Shown: positions 56,934-64,000 of the stretch, piece by piece | How the letters are laid out: each line of letters starts with the position of its first letter | Position numbering within the stretch: the first letter of the stretch is position 1 | NCBI GenBank assembly: GCA_902628835.1 | Contig: CACOPD010000004.1 | Location: 1-64,000, forward strand | From: an uncultured Alphaproteobacteria bacterium | GTDB taxonomy: Bacteria; Pseudomonadota; Alphaproteobacteria; HIMB59; GCA-002718135 | Direction of reading: 5' to 3' | Length of the DNA: 64,000 bases | The notes under the pieces: generated by a model | The model's input: the letters and a program-made list of their open reading frames with translations, nothing else | What the model was told of the DNA's origin: nothing | Database searches by the model: none | Translations under genes and position numbers: made by a program

Positions 56934-57854
56934 TTGAAAAATATTGCTGTCATTGGAACTGGTGTAATTGGTACTGGCTGGATACTTAGATTTCTCGCAA
57001 ATGATATAAAAGTCAAAGCATTTGATAAAAATTCGCAACAAATAAATTTTCTAAAAGAAGAAATAAGAAGAACAAAGTTAATTATAAAAAAATTATATAA
57101 TACAAAAATAAATATTAAAAATTTGGAAATCGTGAACAATATTGAGGAAGCAGTTAAAAATGCAGATTTAATTCAGGAAAATGTACCCGAAAGATTAATT
57201 CTAAAAAAAGATGTTATAAATAATATAAGTAAATACTCACCTTCAAACTCAATAATTGCTTCAAGTTCATCTGGCTTACTTCCATCTGATTTACAATTGA
57301 AATGTATTAATCCAAAAAGATTAATCATAGCTCATCCTTTTAACCCTGTATATATTCTCCCTTTGGTTGAAATTGTAAAAGGTAAAAAAACTACAAATTT
57401 ATATCTTAATAAAGCAAAAAAATTTTATCAAAAAATTAAAATGAAAACATTATTAGTAGAAAAAGAACTACCAGGCTTTTTATCTGATAGATTACAAGAA
57501 GCTTTGTGGAGAGAAGGATTACATATTGTAAATGATGGATTTGCCTCAACAAAAGATTTAGACGATGCGATCACTTATGGACCAGGTATGAGGTGGGCTC
57601 TAATGGGAACTTTTCTTACATTTCATTTAGCTGGAGGAGAAATGGGTATGAAACACATGTTAGATCAATTTGGACCAGCATTGAAACTTCCATGGACTAA
57701 ACTCAAATCTCCAAAATTAACAAAAAAACTTAAAGAAAAAATTATTAAAGGAACAAAAAAACAATCAAATAATCATTCTATTAAAGATTTAAGTAACATA
57801 AGAGATAATTTCTTAATAGATTTGCTAGAATTAAAGAAAAAATATAAATTATAA
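56934..57854 (+). CDS. L-carnitine dehydrogenase-like 3-hydroxyacyl-CoA dehydrogenase family protein
   Basis: NAD-dependent dehydrogenase of 306 residues with a Rossmann domain (VIGTGVIGTGWILRF, 6-20), NVPERLILKKDV, SSSSGLLPSDLQ, the catalytic His in AHPFNPVYILPLVEIV, and an all-helical half with DAITYGPGMRWALMG. The last part LAGGEMGMKHMLDQFGP is as in carnitine dehydrogenases. It oxidises L-carnitine to 3-dehydrocarnitine if the context holds. Starts with TTG 1 base after the BKACE stop. Unlike rhizobial versions it lacks the fused thioesterase, which is a separate gene here. Confidence 0.8.
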   Translation: MKNIAVIGTGVIGTGWILRFLANDIKVKAFDKNSQQINFLKEEIRRTKLIIKKLYNTKINIKNLEIVNNIEEAVKNADLIQENVPERLILKKDVINNISKYSPSNSIIASSSSGLLPSDLQLKCINPKRLIIAHPFNPVYILPLVEIVKGKKTTNLYLNKAKKFYQKIKMKTLLVEKELPGFLSDRLQEALWREGLHIVNDGFASTKDLDDAITYGPGMRWALMGTFLTFHLAGGEMGMKHMLDQFGPALKLPWTKLKSPKLTKKLKEKIIKGTKKQSNNHSIKDLSNIRDNFLIDLLELKKKYKL

Positions 57855-57856
57855 TT

Positions 57857-58864
57857 ATGAGAATAATATCAAAATATGTAGCTCTAAAGAATTATATACC
57901 AACTGGTTTGCCCAAAGAGGATGATTTTGAAATTAAATCTAAAACTTTAGAATTAAATGAAACAAATAATATTCATGTTCTTAATTCATGGATATCTGTT
58001 GATCCGTATATGAGAGCAAGAATGACAGAACGTAAAAACTATAAACCACCCTTTTTGCTAGGTGAGGAAATGGAAGGTTATGCCATTGGTTCAATCCAAA
58101 AATCAAAAGATTCACAATTTAAAGAAGGAGATATCGTATTCAGTAATTTTGGAATGAGAGATCACTTCACTTGTAAAGGCAGCGATTTAAAAAAAATTAA
58201 AAATTCTGATCTTCCATTACAAACTTATCTAGGTCCTTTAGGAATGACTGGACAAACTGCATATATTGGTCTTTTTAGTCATGGAAAAATAAAAAGGGGA
58301 CAAAGTATTCTTGTATCTTCAGCAGGTGGAAGTGTTGGATCAACAGTTTGTCAAATTGCTAAAAATTTAGGATGTAAAGTTTATGCTAGTACTGGATCAG
58401 ATGAAAAAGTTAATTGGTTAAAAAATGAATTAAATGTTGATGCGGCGTTTAATTATAAAAAAATTGACAACCTTGTTCTCCACTTAAAAGAAATTTGCCC
58501 TGAAGGATTTGATTTATACTTTGATAATGTTGGTGGTGATTTTTTAGAGTCTGCAATTTTTCGAATGAAAAATTTTGGGAGGATTATTATTTGCGGAAGA
58601 ATATCTCAAATGAATTCAACGTCCACTCCTAGCGGACTAAAAAATATGGCTCATGTATTAGTAAAAAGATTAACAATAAAAGGTTTTTTAATTTTTGATC
58701 ATGAGAATGATAATGAGCCATTTGAAACTGATATGCGAAATTGGCTTTTAGATGGAAAAATAAAATTTAAAGAAACAATTTATGAAAAAATAGAAAATGC
58801 TCCAAAAGCATTTATAGATCTACTTAATGGTAAAAATTTAGGTAAAATGTTAGTTAAAATCTAA
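57857..58864 (+). CDS. NADP-dependent medium-chain reductase (zinc-independent MDR)
   Basis: A 335-residue MDR protein of the leukotriene-B4/curcumin reductase group: VDPYMRARMTERKNYKPPF and LLGEEMEGYAIGSI, then PLGMTGQTAYIGLF and the cofactor motif SSAGGSVGSTVCQIAKNLG. The zinc-binding cysteines of alcohol dehydrogenases are absent. It reduces activated double bonds in relatives. It is 2 bases after the carnitine-dehydrogenase-like gene, so it shares that transcript, but its role there is unknown. Confidence 0.82.
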   Translation: MRIISKYVALKNYIPTGLPKEDDFEIKSKTLELNETNNIHVLNSWISVDPYMRARMTERKNYKPPFLLGEEMEGYAIGSIQKSKDSQFKEGDIVFSNFGMRDHFTCKGSDLKKIKNSDLPLQTYLGPLGMTGQTAYIGLFSHGKIKRGQSILVSSAGGSVGSTVCQIAKNLGCKVYASTGSDEKVNWLKNELNVDAAFNYKKIDNLVLHLKEICPEGFDLYFDNVGGDFLESAIFRMKNFGRIIICGRISQMNSTSTPSGLKNMAHVLVKRLTIKGFLIFDHENDNEPFETDMRNWLLDGKIKFKETIYEKIENAPKAFIDLLNGKNLGKMLVKI

Positions 58865-60304
58865 TTAAATTGTAACATAAGGAGAAGTGCCTCTATATTT
58901 AATATCTAAACGTAACTCCTTATCTATTGGAGGAAACGCTCTTTGCTGACATTCAGTTCTAGGACAAATACGACACGAAACACCAATTGGCATTTGAAGT
59001 TTCTTATTATCTAAATCTATACCTTCAGAATAAACTAAATCTTTTGCATATTGCATATCACATCCGAGACCTATGGAAACGAAACTCTTAGGCATACCGT
59101 GTTTTTCAACTCCTTTTTCAAATGCTCTAGCTATACAAAAATAAACTTTTCCATCTGGCATTTTTGAGATTTGGGGATGAATTTTTCCAGGATTTAAAAA
59201 AGCAGTGTATACATTCCATCTAGGACATGATCCACCATGTCTAGGAATATGAATGCCAGATAATGAAAATCTTTTTGAAACATTGCCAGCAATATCAGTT
59301 TTTAAAAAATGAAATGGTACACCTTCATTGCCAGGTCTTTGAAGATTTGTTAATCGATGAGTTACTTGTTCAAAGCTACATGCATAATGATGCATTAAAA
59401 TTTCAACATCGTATTTATGCTGTTTAGCACTTTTTAAAAAATCATCATATGGCATCATAAATGCAGCAGCATAATAATTAATTAATGATAATTTAAGGAG
59501 AGGTACAACTTCTTCAGATTCAATGTTATTATTTTGAATTACTTTTTCAATTACATCATTAGCTTCAAGATAAGCTACTTGCGAAGCTAAATGAAAATTT
59601 CTCGAGGTATATGTTAACATTTCTGAAAGATAAAAAATTTTTGATTTTTCATCAAATCTTTTGACAATTTTTTCATCTTCACTAACGGTTACAATTTTGA
59701 CCTTAATTTTATGTTTTGTCTCAAGAAATTTTGTTAATTTAGAACCAGATCCTATATTTGGTCCATTTTCTAATCCAATTTCATCTCTTAATTTTTCAGA
59801 ACTCAATTCAAGTTCGTGAAAGTAATTTTTATTTTCCTGAAGTATATCTGATACTATTTCTACTGGAAGTCTAGTTGGTTTACTTATATCACCTGAGGTA
59901 ATATCCATTGTTTCTAAACGATTTTGCATATCTTCTTTAAAGCTTTTAAAAGTATCGTTAATGGCTAATAAAGCTTTTGCAATGTTTGGGTTAGAACCAA
60001 TAAAATTACTTGTATCGTGATTTGTAATTTTTAAATCATCAAAAATTTCATTACTTAAAACATCCATTACATCTGATAAGAGTCTTTTATTAGATTCTGC
60101 TGAGAAATCTTTTATGGATAAATCTAGTTCATCAACAGCTTTTATTAACAGTGAAACAGGTATTTTTCTTTTTCCACTCTCTATTAAGTTAAGATAACTA
60201 GGTGATATTCCAATTGATTTAGATAATTTAGCTTGTGAAAAACCCTTATCAATCCTTTGTTTTTTTAGTCTTGGCCCTAAATTTATTTCTGTATTAGTAT
60301 GCAT
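58865..60304 (-). CDS. XRE-family regulator with IrrE-like and DUF2083 domains (ScfR/RamB/PccR type)
   Basis: A 479-residue transcription factor. An N-terminal helix-turn-helix (about 10-65, RLKKQRIDKGFSQAKLSKSIG, NLIESGKRKIP) is followed by a middle ImmA/IrrE-like region, FHFLKTDIAGNVSKRFS, and a C-terminal DUF2083 part with clustered cysteines (SCRICPRTECQQRAFPP). Relatives sense short-chain acyl-CoAs and control propionate, acetate or glyoxylate genes. It ends next to the MDR gene. Its start faces a 59-residue gene across a repeat-rich 109-base region, suggesting autoregulation. Confidence 0.85.
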   Translation of the reverse strand: MHTNTEINLGPRLKKQRIDKGFSQAKLSKSIGISPSYLNLIESGKRKIPVSLLIKAVDELDLSIKDFSAESNKRLLSDVMDVLSNEIFDDLKITNHDTSNFIGSNPNIAKALLAINDTFKSFKEDMQNRLETMDITSGDISKPTRLPVEIVSDILQENKNYFHELELSSEKLRDEIGLENGPNIGSGSKLTKFLETKHKIKVKIVTVSEDEKIVKRFDEKSKIFYLSEMLTYTSRNFHLASQVAYLEANDVIEKVIQNNNIESEEVVPLLKLSLINYYAAAFMMPYDDFLKSAKQHKYDVEILMHHYACSFEQVTHRLTNLQRPGNEGVPFHFLKTDIAGNVSKRFSLSGIHIPRHGGSCPRWNVYTAFLNPGKIHPQISKMPDGKVYFCIARAFEKGVEKHGMPKSFVSIGLGCDMQYAKDLVYSEGIDLDNKKLQMPIGVSCRICPRTECQQRAFPPIDKELRLDIKYRGTSPYVTI

Positions 60305-60411
60305 TTACAAAATTTACAAAATATGTTTTTTAAAAGTAATTTTGTTTACATGAAAATCAAGATAAATGCTAGTTTTTTTGAACTTTTTTCTGTAAATGTA
60401 AATATTGTAAA
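60304..60411. promoter_or_regulatory. divergent promoter with six TTTACA/TGTAAA hexamers
   Basis: Between the regulator start (60304) and the small gene start (60414), TTTACA occurs at 60304-60309, 60313-60318 and 60345-60350, and its complement TGTAAA at 60391-60396, 60397-60402 and 60406-60411. The two outer sets mirror each other, one beside each gene. Operators of the PccR group are A/T-flanked (TTTGCAAA-like) sites, and TTTACAAA at 60304-60311 is one base from that half-site. A role as binding sites for the adjacent regulator is an inference. Confidence 0.5.
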
Positions 60412-60413
60412 TT

Positions 60414-60593
60414 ATGAATAGTAAATTAACTGAAAATATTAATAATCATAAAGAAGGTTTAGAACAGAGTTCTATTGAGAAAAAGGTTCTTGAGGGATCT
60501 ATTGACTCTAACTACGATCTTAACTTGGCTGAAGGCATAGAAGCTTATTATAGTGAAAGATATGGTTGGACACTCAGAAGAAAGTCTCTGTAA
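60414..60593 (+). CDS. small hypothetical protein, 59 residues
   Basis: An ORF of 59 codons not recognised as any family. It starts MNSKLTENINNHKEGLEQ, is charged and Glu/Lys/Ser-rich, likely helical, and ends in EAYYSERYGWTLRRKSL with an aromatic, basic tail. Support for it being real: divergent position from the ScfR-like regulator, the hexamer-rich promoter in front, and a strong terminator about 70 bases behind. No clear ribosome-binding site is visible upstream of the ATG. Confidence 0.55.
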   Translation: MNSKLTENINNHKEGLEQSSIEKKVLEGSIDSNYDLNLAEGIEAYYSERYGWTLRRKSL

Positions 60594-60665
60594 CTCCAAA
60601 TTTATTTAAGGCCTACTTCCCTCCTTAAATTTAAATATTTCCTACCTTCCTATAAGATAAAATTA

Positions 60666-60693
60666 AAATCTTAGGTTTTAACCTAAGATTTTT
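60666..60693. terminator. bidirectional rho-independent terminator
   Basis: AAATCTTAGGTT and AACCTAAGATTT form a perfect 12-bp hairpin (60666-60691) with T-rich sequence on the right and A-rich sequence on the left, so it can end the 59-residue gene (plus) and the GMC oxidoreductase gene (minus), which meet here. A second, weaker inverted repeat ATTTAAGG/CCTTAAAT stands at 60604-60630. The remaining bases from 60594 to 60702 hold nothing else visible. Confidence 0.82.
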
Positions 60694-60702
60694 CTTATTT
60701 AA

Positions 60703-62295
60703 TTAATTAAGTAAAAGATCAGCAGCTCTTTCAGCCATCATAACAACATTAGCATTAAGATTTGCACTCACAATATCAGGCATTATAGATGCATCAATTA
60801 CTCTTAGATTCTGAATACCGTGAACCTTGGTATCTTGATCTACTACAGCGTCCTTATCAAATCCCATTTTGTTTGAACATGATGGATGATAAGCTGACTC
60901 GGCAGTATTTCGTATAATTTCATCTAACTCTTCTTGAGTGGAAATGTTTTTTCCTGGCCTTAATTCATAATCTACGTACTCAGATAATGATTTTTGAGAG
61001 CAAATATTTTGAATAATTTTTACACTTTCACGCATTTGGTCTAAATCATCTTCGTGTTGCAAATAATTAAATTTAATTTCTGGATGTTCTATAAAATCTT
61101 TAGATGATATTTTGACATAACCTCTACTTTTGGGTCTATTAGGACAGGCATGAAATTGAAAAGCATCAAACTTAGGATTTTCTAATCCATGATTAATTAC
61201 AAGAGAAGGAAAAAAATGAAATTGAAGATTTGGATGTTTATAATTATTATTTGATTTTACAAAACCACCAAATTCTAAATGAGAGTGAGAGAGCTTTCCT
61301 TTTTTAAACAAAAACCATTTAGCTCCTTCAGCGACTTGAGATATTAAATTAGTAGATAAATTGTAAAGTGTTTCTTTTTGTTTAGATTTATACTGTATAT
61401 AAATTTCTAAATGATCCTGGAGATTTTTTCCGACTCCGCTTAAATTATGGATTATCTCTATTCCTAAATCTTTTAAGTGGTCCTCATCTCCAATACCTGA
61501 AAGTTGTAAAATTTTAGGCGAGTTAATAGAGCCAGCACATAAAATTATTTCTTTATTGCAAAAATATTTTTCATTTTTGTTATTGCGAATAATTTCTATT
61601 CCAATAGCTGTTTTATTTTTAAACAATATTTTCTTTACATAAGTATTTTTAATTATTTTTAGATTTTTTCTTTTCTTAATTGGGTCTAGATATGCCTTAG
61701 CTACACTTTGCCTAACTCCTCTATCAATTGACACATCAAAAGTTCCAAAACCCTCATTATCATTACTATTAGAGTCATTGAATAATTTAAACCCTGCTTC
61801 TCTGGTAGCTTTTGAGACTGCATCAAACAATGGGAATTTCTTATCAATTATTGATTTGTTAATCTTTAATGGACCGTCTGTTCCTCTAAAACTGTTTTTA
61901 CCAGACCATGTTTCAGATTTTTTAAAGAAAGGGAGTACTTTGTCATAACTCCATTTATCTAAACCATATGAAGCCCATCTATTAAAATCTTCTTTGTGAC
62001 CTCTAGCAAAAACCATTCCATTATGTGAAGAACATCCACCAATCATTTTACCTCTTGGGCAATACAATCTTCTGTTATTCAGATAAGGTTCAGGCTCAGA
62101 GAAATATTTCCAATTATACTTTTCATCGTGCATTACATATAAAAGTGCACTTGGCATATCGACTTTCCATGTATTATTTGATGGTCCTGCTTCAAATATA
62201 GTGACCGTGTTTTTAGAGTGTGATGATAATCTATTAGCTAAAACACATCCAGCTGATCCTGCTCCAATTATTATGTAATCAGCTTGATTATTCAC
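60703..62295 (-). CDS. GMC-family FAD oxidoreductase, choline dehydrogenase-like
   Basis: A 530-residue flavoenzyme. IIIGAGSAGCVLANRLS at 8-24 binds FAD, PRGKMIGGCSSHNGMVFARG and GSINSPKILQLSGIG are GMC signatures, and YHPSCSNKMG near 470 holds the catalytic His. It resembles BetA-type choline and alkane-alcohol dehydrogenases; the substrate is open. The start is GTG, overlapping the SDR stop by 1 base. Near a possible betaine-producing module, an alcohol such as choline is tempting but unproven. Confidence 0.82.
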   Translation of the reverse strand: MNNQADYIIIGAGSAGCVLANRLSSHSKNTVTIFEAGPSNNTWKVDMPSALLYVMHDEKYNWKYFSEPEPYLNNRRLYCPRGKMIGGCSSHNGMVFARGHKEDFNRWASYGLDKWSYDKVLPFFKKSETWSGKNSFRGTDGPLKINKSIIDKKFPLFDAVSKATREAGFKLFNDSNSNDNEGFGTFDVSIDRGVRQSVAKAYLDPIKKRKNLKIIKNTYVKKILFKNKTAIGIEIIRNNKNEKYFCNKEIILCAGSINSPKILQLSGIGDEDHLKDLGIEIIHNLSGVGKNLQDHLEIYIQYKSKQKETLYNLSTNLISQVAEGAKWFLFKKGKLSHSHLEFGGFVKSNNNYKHPNLQFHFFPSLVINHGLENPKFDAFQFHACPNRPKSRGYVKISSKDFIEHPEIKFNYLQHEDDLDQMRESVKIIQNICSQKSLSEYVDYELRPGKNISTQEELDEIIRNTAESAYHPSCSNKMGFDKDAVVDQDTKVHGIQNLRVIDASIMPDIVSANLNANVVMMAERAADLLLN

Positions 62296-63077
62296 TAGTT
62301 CATTCTTTCAGTATTCCCATCAACTGTCATAACTTGTCCTGAAACATTATGTGAAGCATCGCTTAATAAAAAAAGAGCCATTGATGCAATATCTTCTTTT
62401 TCAACAAATGTATTTAAAGAAACCATAGACTCTAAATCTTTTCTAACTTTTTTATTTGAAGAATTTATTAATTTTGCTTTAGCACTAACAACTCTATCCA
62501 TTCTATCTCCGTTAACTGATCCAGGACAAATTGCATTAACTCTTATTTTGAATTTTCCAAGTTCCATGGCTAATGTTTTAGTCAAACCTATAATTGCCCA
62601 TTTACTAGATGCATATGGGGAACGCTGAGCAAAACCATATAAGCCTGCTGTTGATGATAAATTTATTATTGATGCTTTCTTTGATTTTTTTAAAAATGGA
62701 ATAGCATATTTACTAAAATAAAAATGTGAACTTAGATTAGTTTTTATTGTGCTATCCCATTCATCAATTGAAATATTGTGAAGGTACTTTGTAGGTCCTG
62801 CAACCCCTATATTATTAATTAATCCATCTATTTTTTTTAATTTCGATAATGAATTAAAATACTCTTTTATATCCTTTGGATTTGTACAGTCCAAATGTTG
62901 AGCAAATATTTTATTATGGTATTTTTTATTTAATTTTATTTTATCAATTTTTGATTTGTTTATGTCCGATACATATACTTTACCACCAGAATTAACTATT
63001 TTATTTGCTATAGCAAAACCTAATCCATCTGCGCCAGCAGATATAACATAATTTTTTTTACTCAAATTAATTTTCAT
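62295..63077 (-). CDS. short-chain dehydrogenase/reductase
   Basis: Classical SDR of 260 residues: cofactor loop SAGADGLGFAIA (11-22) in place of the usual TGGxxGxG, acidic DIN at the end of the second strand (favouring NAD), NNIGVAG, and catalytic Ser, Tyr and Lys in NLSSTAGLYG and YASSKWA. NAICPGSVNGDRMDRVVS is atypical in length. Overlaps the GMC gene by 1 base and the CBS-like gene by 11, so the three make one transcript. Substrate unknown. Confidence 0.85.
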   Translation of the reverse strand: MKINLSKKNYVISAGADGLGFAIANKIVNSGGKVYVSDINKSKIDKIKLNKKYHNKIFAQHLDCTNPKDIKEYFNSLSKLKKIDGLINNIGVAGPTKYLHNISIDEWDSTIKTNLSSHFYFSKYAIPFLKKSKKASIINLSSTAGLYGFAQRSPYASSKWAIIGLTKTLAMELGKFKIRVNAICPGSVNGDRMDRVVSAKAKLINSSNKKVRKDLESMVSLNTFVEKEDIASMALFLLSDASHNVSGQVMTVDGNTERMN

Positions 63078-63345
63078 TTTTACTGATATTATCTATCTCT
63101 TTTTTAGAAATATATCCAATAGTTTTACCTTTATTGTCCGTGACTACTATTGTTAAGTTATCTTTAATTATTTTATTTTTAAAATTTTTTAATTTTATAT
63201 TTTGATTTACTTTAAAAATAGAACCTAATGTTAAACTATCTTTATTAAAATTGTTTTCACTAATCATTATATTATTAGCTTCAAGATCATCTATTGTATT
63301 TTCTTTGCTTAAAAAAAAATTAAATAAAAATTTAAACATATTCAT
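63067..63345 (-). CDS. small protein with CBS-like C-terminal half
   Basis: A 92-residue protein. Residues 1-14 are hydrophobic and Phe-rich (FKFLFNFF), and about 65-88 (TIVVTDNKGKTIGYISKKEI) look like the second strand-strand-helix of a CBS domain; the rest is Asn/Lys-rich. A complete CBS pair would be twice as long, so it is either a minimal sensor or a strongly diverged remnant. It lies between an ABC ATPase gene (19 bases upstream) and the SDR, overlapping the latter by 11 bases. Family not recognised with confidence. A start two codons later is possible. Confidence 0.55.
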   Translation of the reverse strand: MNMFKFLFNFFLSKENTIDDLEANNIMISENNFNKDSLTLGSIFKVNQNIKLKNFKNKIIKDNLTIVVTDNKGKTIGYISKKEIDNISKNEN

Positions 63346-63364
63346 TATTAAAAATATTGATTGA

Positions 63365-64000
63365 CTAAGAAGATCTCTTATTCAAGAGATTAGTGAGCCA
63401 ATCAGGATCCATTTCTGGAACTGAAGACAATAATAATTCTGTGTAATCAGGATGTGGAGGATTTAAAATTTTACTTTTTAATCCCTGCTCGACTACCTCT
63501 CCTTGATACATAACTACTATTTCATCTGAGATTGCTTTAACTGTTGCTATATCATGGGTTATAAAAATATAAGTTACACCAAGATCTTTTTGTAATTTTT
63601 GAAGTAATTTTAATATTCCCTCTTGAACTATTTGATCAAGTGCTGATGTCACTTCATCGCAAATAATTAAATCTGGATTAGCGGCTAAAGCTCTTGCAAT
63701 GCATATTCTCTGTTTTTGACCTCCAGATAATTCAGATGGTAACCTATCTAAAAAAGTTTCATCTAGCTCAATCATTTTTAATAATTCTATAACTTTTTTT
63801 TCTCTTCCTTTGCCTTTTATACCTTGATAAAATTCTATTGGTCTTCCTATTATTTCATCAACAGTTTGACGAGGGTTCATTGCAGTATCAGGCATTTGAA
63901 AAATTATTTGAATTCTTCTTAATTCTTCTTTTGATCTTTGCTCAAGTTTTGGAGACAATTTTTTTCCATCAAATATTATTTCTCCTTTTAATTGAGGAAG
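63365..64000 (-). CDS. peptide-type ABC transporter ATP-binding protein, 5' part outside window
   Basis: The frame is open to base 64000, so this is the C-terminal part (211 codons) of a longer ATPase; the apparent start at 63958 is an internal Leu codon (TTG). IIFQMPDTAMNPRQTV is the Q-loop, PSELSGGQKQRICIARALA the signature, LIICDEVTSALD Walker B and FITHD the H-loop. The end with NPPHPDYTELLLSSVPEMD is the oligopeptide/dipeptide (DppD/OppF) subtype. Walker A is beyond the edge. In this group tandem ATPase fusions are common. Possible substrates include peptides, sugars or amines. Confidence 0.88.
   Translation of the reverse strand, partial: LPQLKGEIIFDGKKLSPKLEQRSKEELRRIQIIFQMPDTAMNPRQTVDEIIGRPIEFYQGIKGKGREKKVIELLKMIELDETFLDRLPSELSGGQKQRICIARALAANPDLIICDEVTSALDQIVQEGILKLLQKLQKDLGVTYIFITHDIATVKAISDEIVVMYQGEVVEQGLKSKILNPPHPDYTELLLSSVPEMDPDWLTNLLNKRSS

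Noticed and set aside
60604-60630. ATTTAAGG/CCTTAAAT inverted repeat as a second terminator
   Set aside because: Long loop, few GC pairs and no proper T-run; the hairpin at 60666 explains termination here.
1-64000. CRISPR arrays, insertion sequences, phage genes, rRNA or integrated islands
   Set aside because: No regularly spaced repeats, transposase or integrase motifs, or rRNA-like GC-rich blocks were seen; composition is uniformly AT-rich. The poly-A/T tracts are background.

Overview
The window reads as a piece of chromosome from a compact, very AT-rich alphaproteobacterium, most likely a free-living marine, genome-streamlined type (SAR11/HIMB59-like; the lineage is an inference, not proven here). 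The alphaproteobacterial signal comes from DUF2794 and DUF3553 proteins, class II DAHP synthase, an ScfR/RamB-type regulator, a DksA without a zinc finger, the TPR-BamB-Der block and a GTTC-N7-GTTC SOS-type box at recA. Genes are packed with 0-15 base gaps or short overlaps on both strands, and no gene-free stretch exceeds about 215 bases. I see no rRNA, IS, prophage or CRISPR.

Layout. 1-6400: pdxA (cut by the left edge) and rsmA, then the leftward fatty-acid/envelope run fabD-fabG-acpP-fabF-mltG-gmk. 6470-13020: rightward rpsF-rpsR-rplI-dnaB-alr-RND exporter-cvpA. 13020-19250: leftward der, BamB-like lipoprotein, TPR-like membrane protein, redoxin, guaA and rlmE, with a small DUF2794 gene opposite. 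19320-25740: rightward RND adaptor and pump, LOG-family gene and icd. 25730-29600: leftward alaS and recA, separated by a terminator. 29810-32170: rightward dksA, DUF3553 gene, moaA and nadK. 32170-33400: VOC protein, tRNA-Leu(UAA) and a CinA-type protein on the minus strand. 33460-37070: map, purB, bolA, grxD, rarD. 37050-45520: a long leftward housekeeping run (rpsD, trmJ-like, cimA, gltX, nadE, class II DAHP synthase, glmU, ParA-like). 45575: threonylcarbamoyl-AMP synthase.

The last 18 kb is the accessory, nutrient-scavenging part. A polyamine island (46494-54939) holds agmatine deiminase, N-carbamoylputrescine amidase and a complete putrescine-type ABC transporter in one leftward operon, flanked by gamma-glutamylputrescine oxidase-like and synthetase-like genes. 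Directly next to it, 54968-58864 holds what looks like a full carnitine-to-glycine-betaine route: L-carnitine dehydrogenase, a BKACE (dehydrocarnitine-cleaving) enzyme and a betainyl-CoA-type thioesterase, plus an HD-domain protein with the ligand set of PhnZ/TmpB-like diiron oxygenases. Then come an ScfR/RamB-like regulator facing a 59-residue unknown protein across an intergenic region with six TTTACA/TGTAAA hexamers, a choline-dehydrogenase-like GMC oxidoreductase, an SDR, a small CBS-like protein and the end of a peptide-type ABC ATPase that runs off the right edge.

Together the right third suggests an organism that takes nitrogen and carbon from dissolved polyamines and quaternary amines. 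The best candidates for something new are the HD protein beside the carnitine genes, the regulator/small-protein pair with its repeat-rich promoter, and the GMC-SDR-CBS-ABC group. These rest on reading motifs by eye; no database search was possible.
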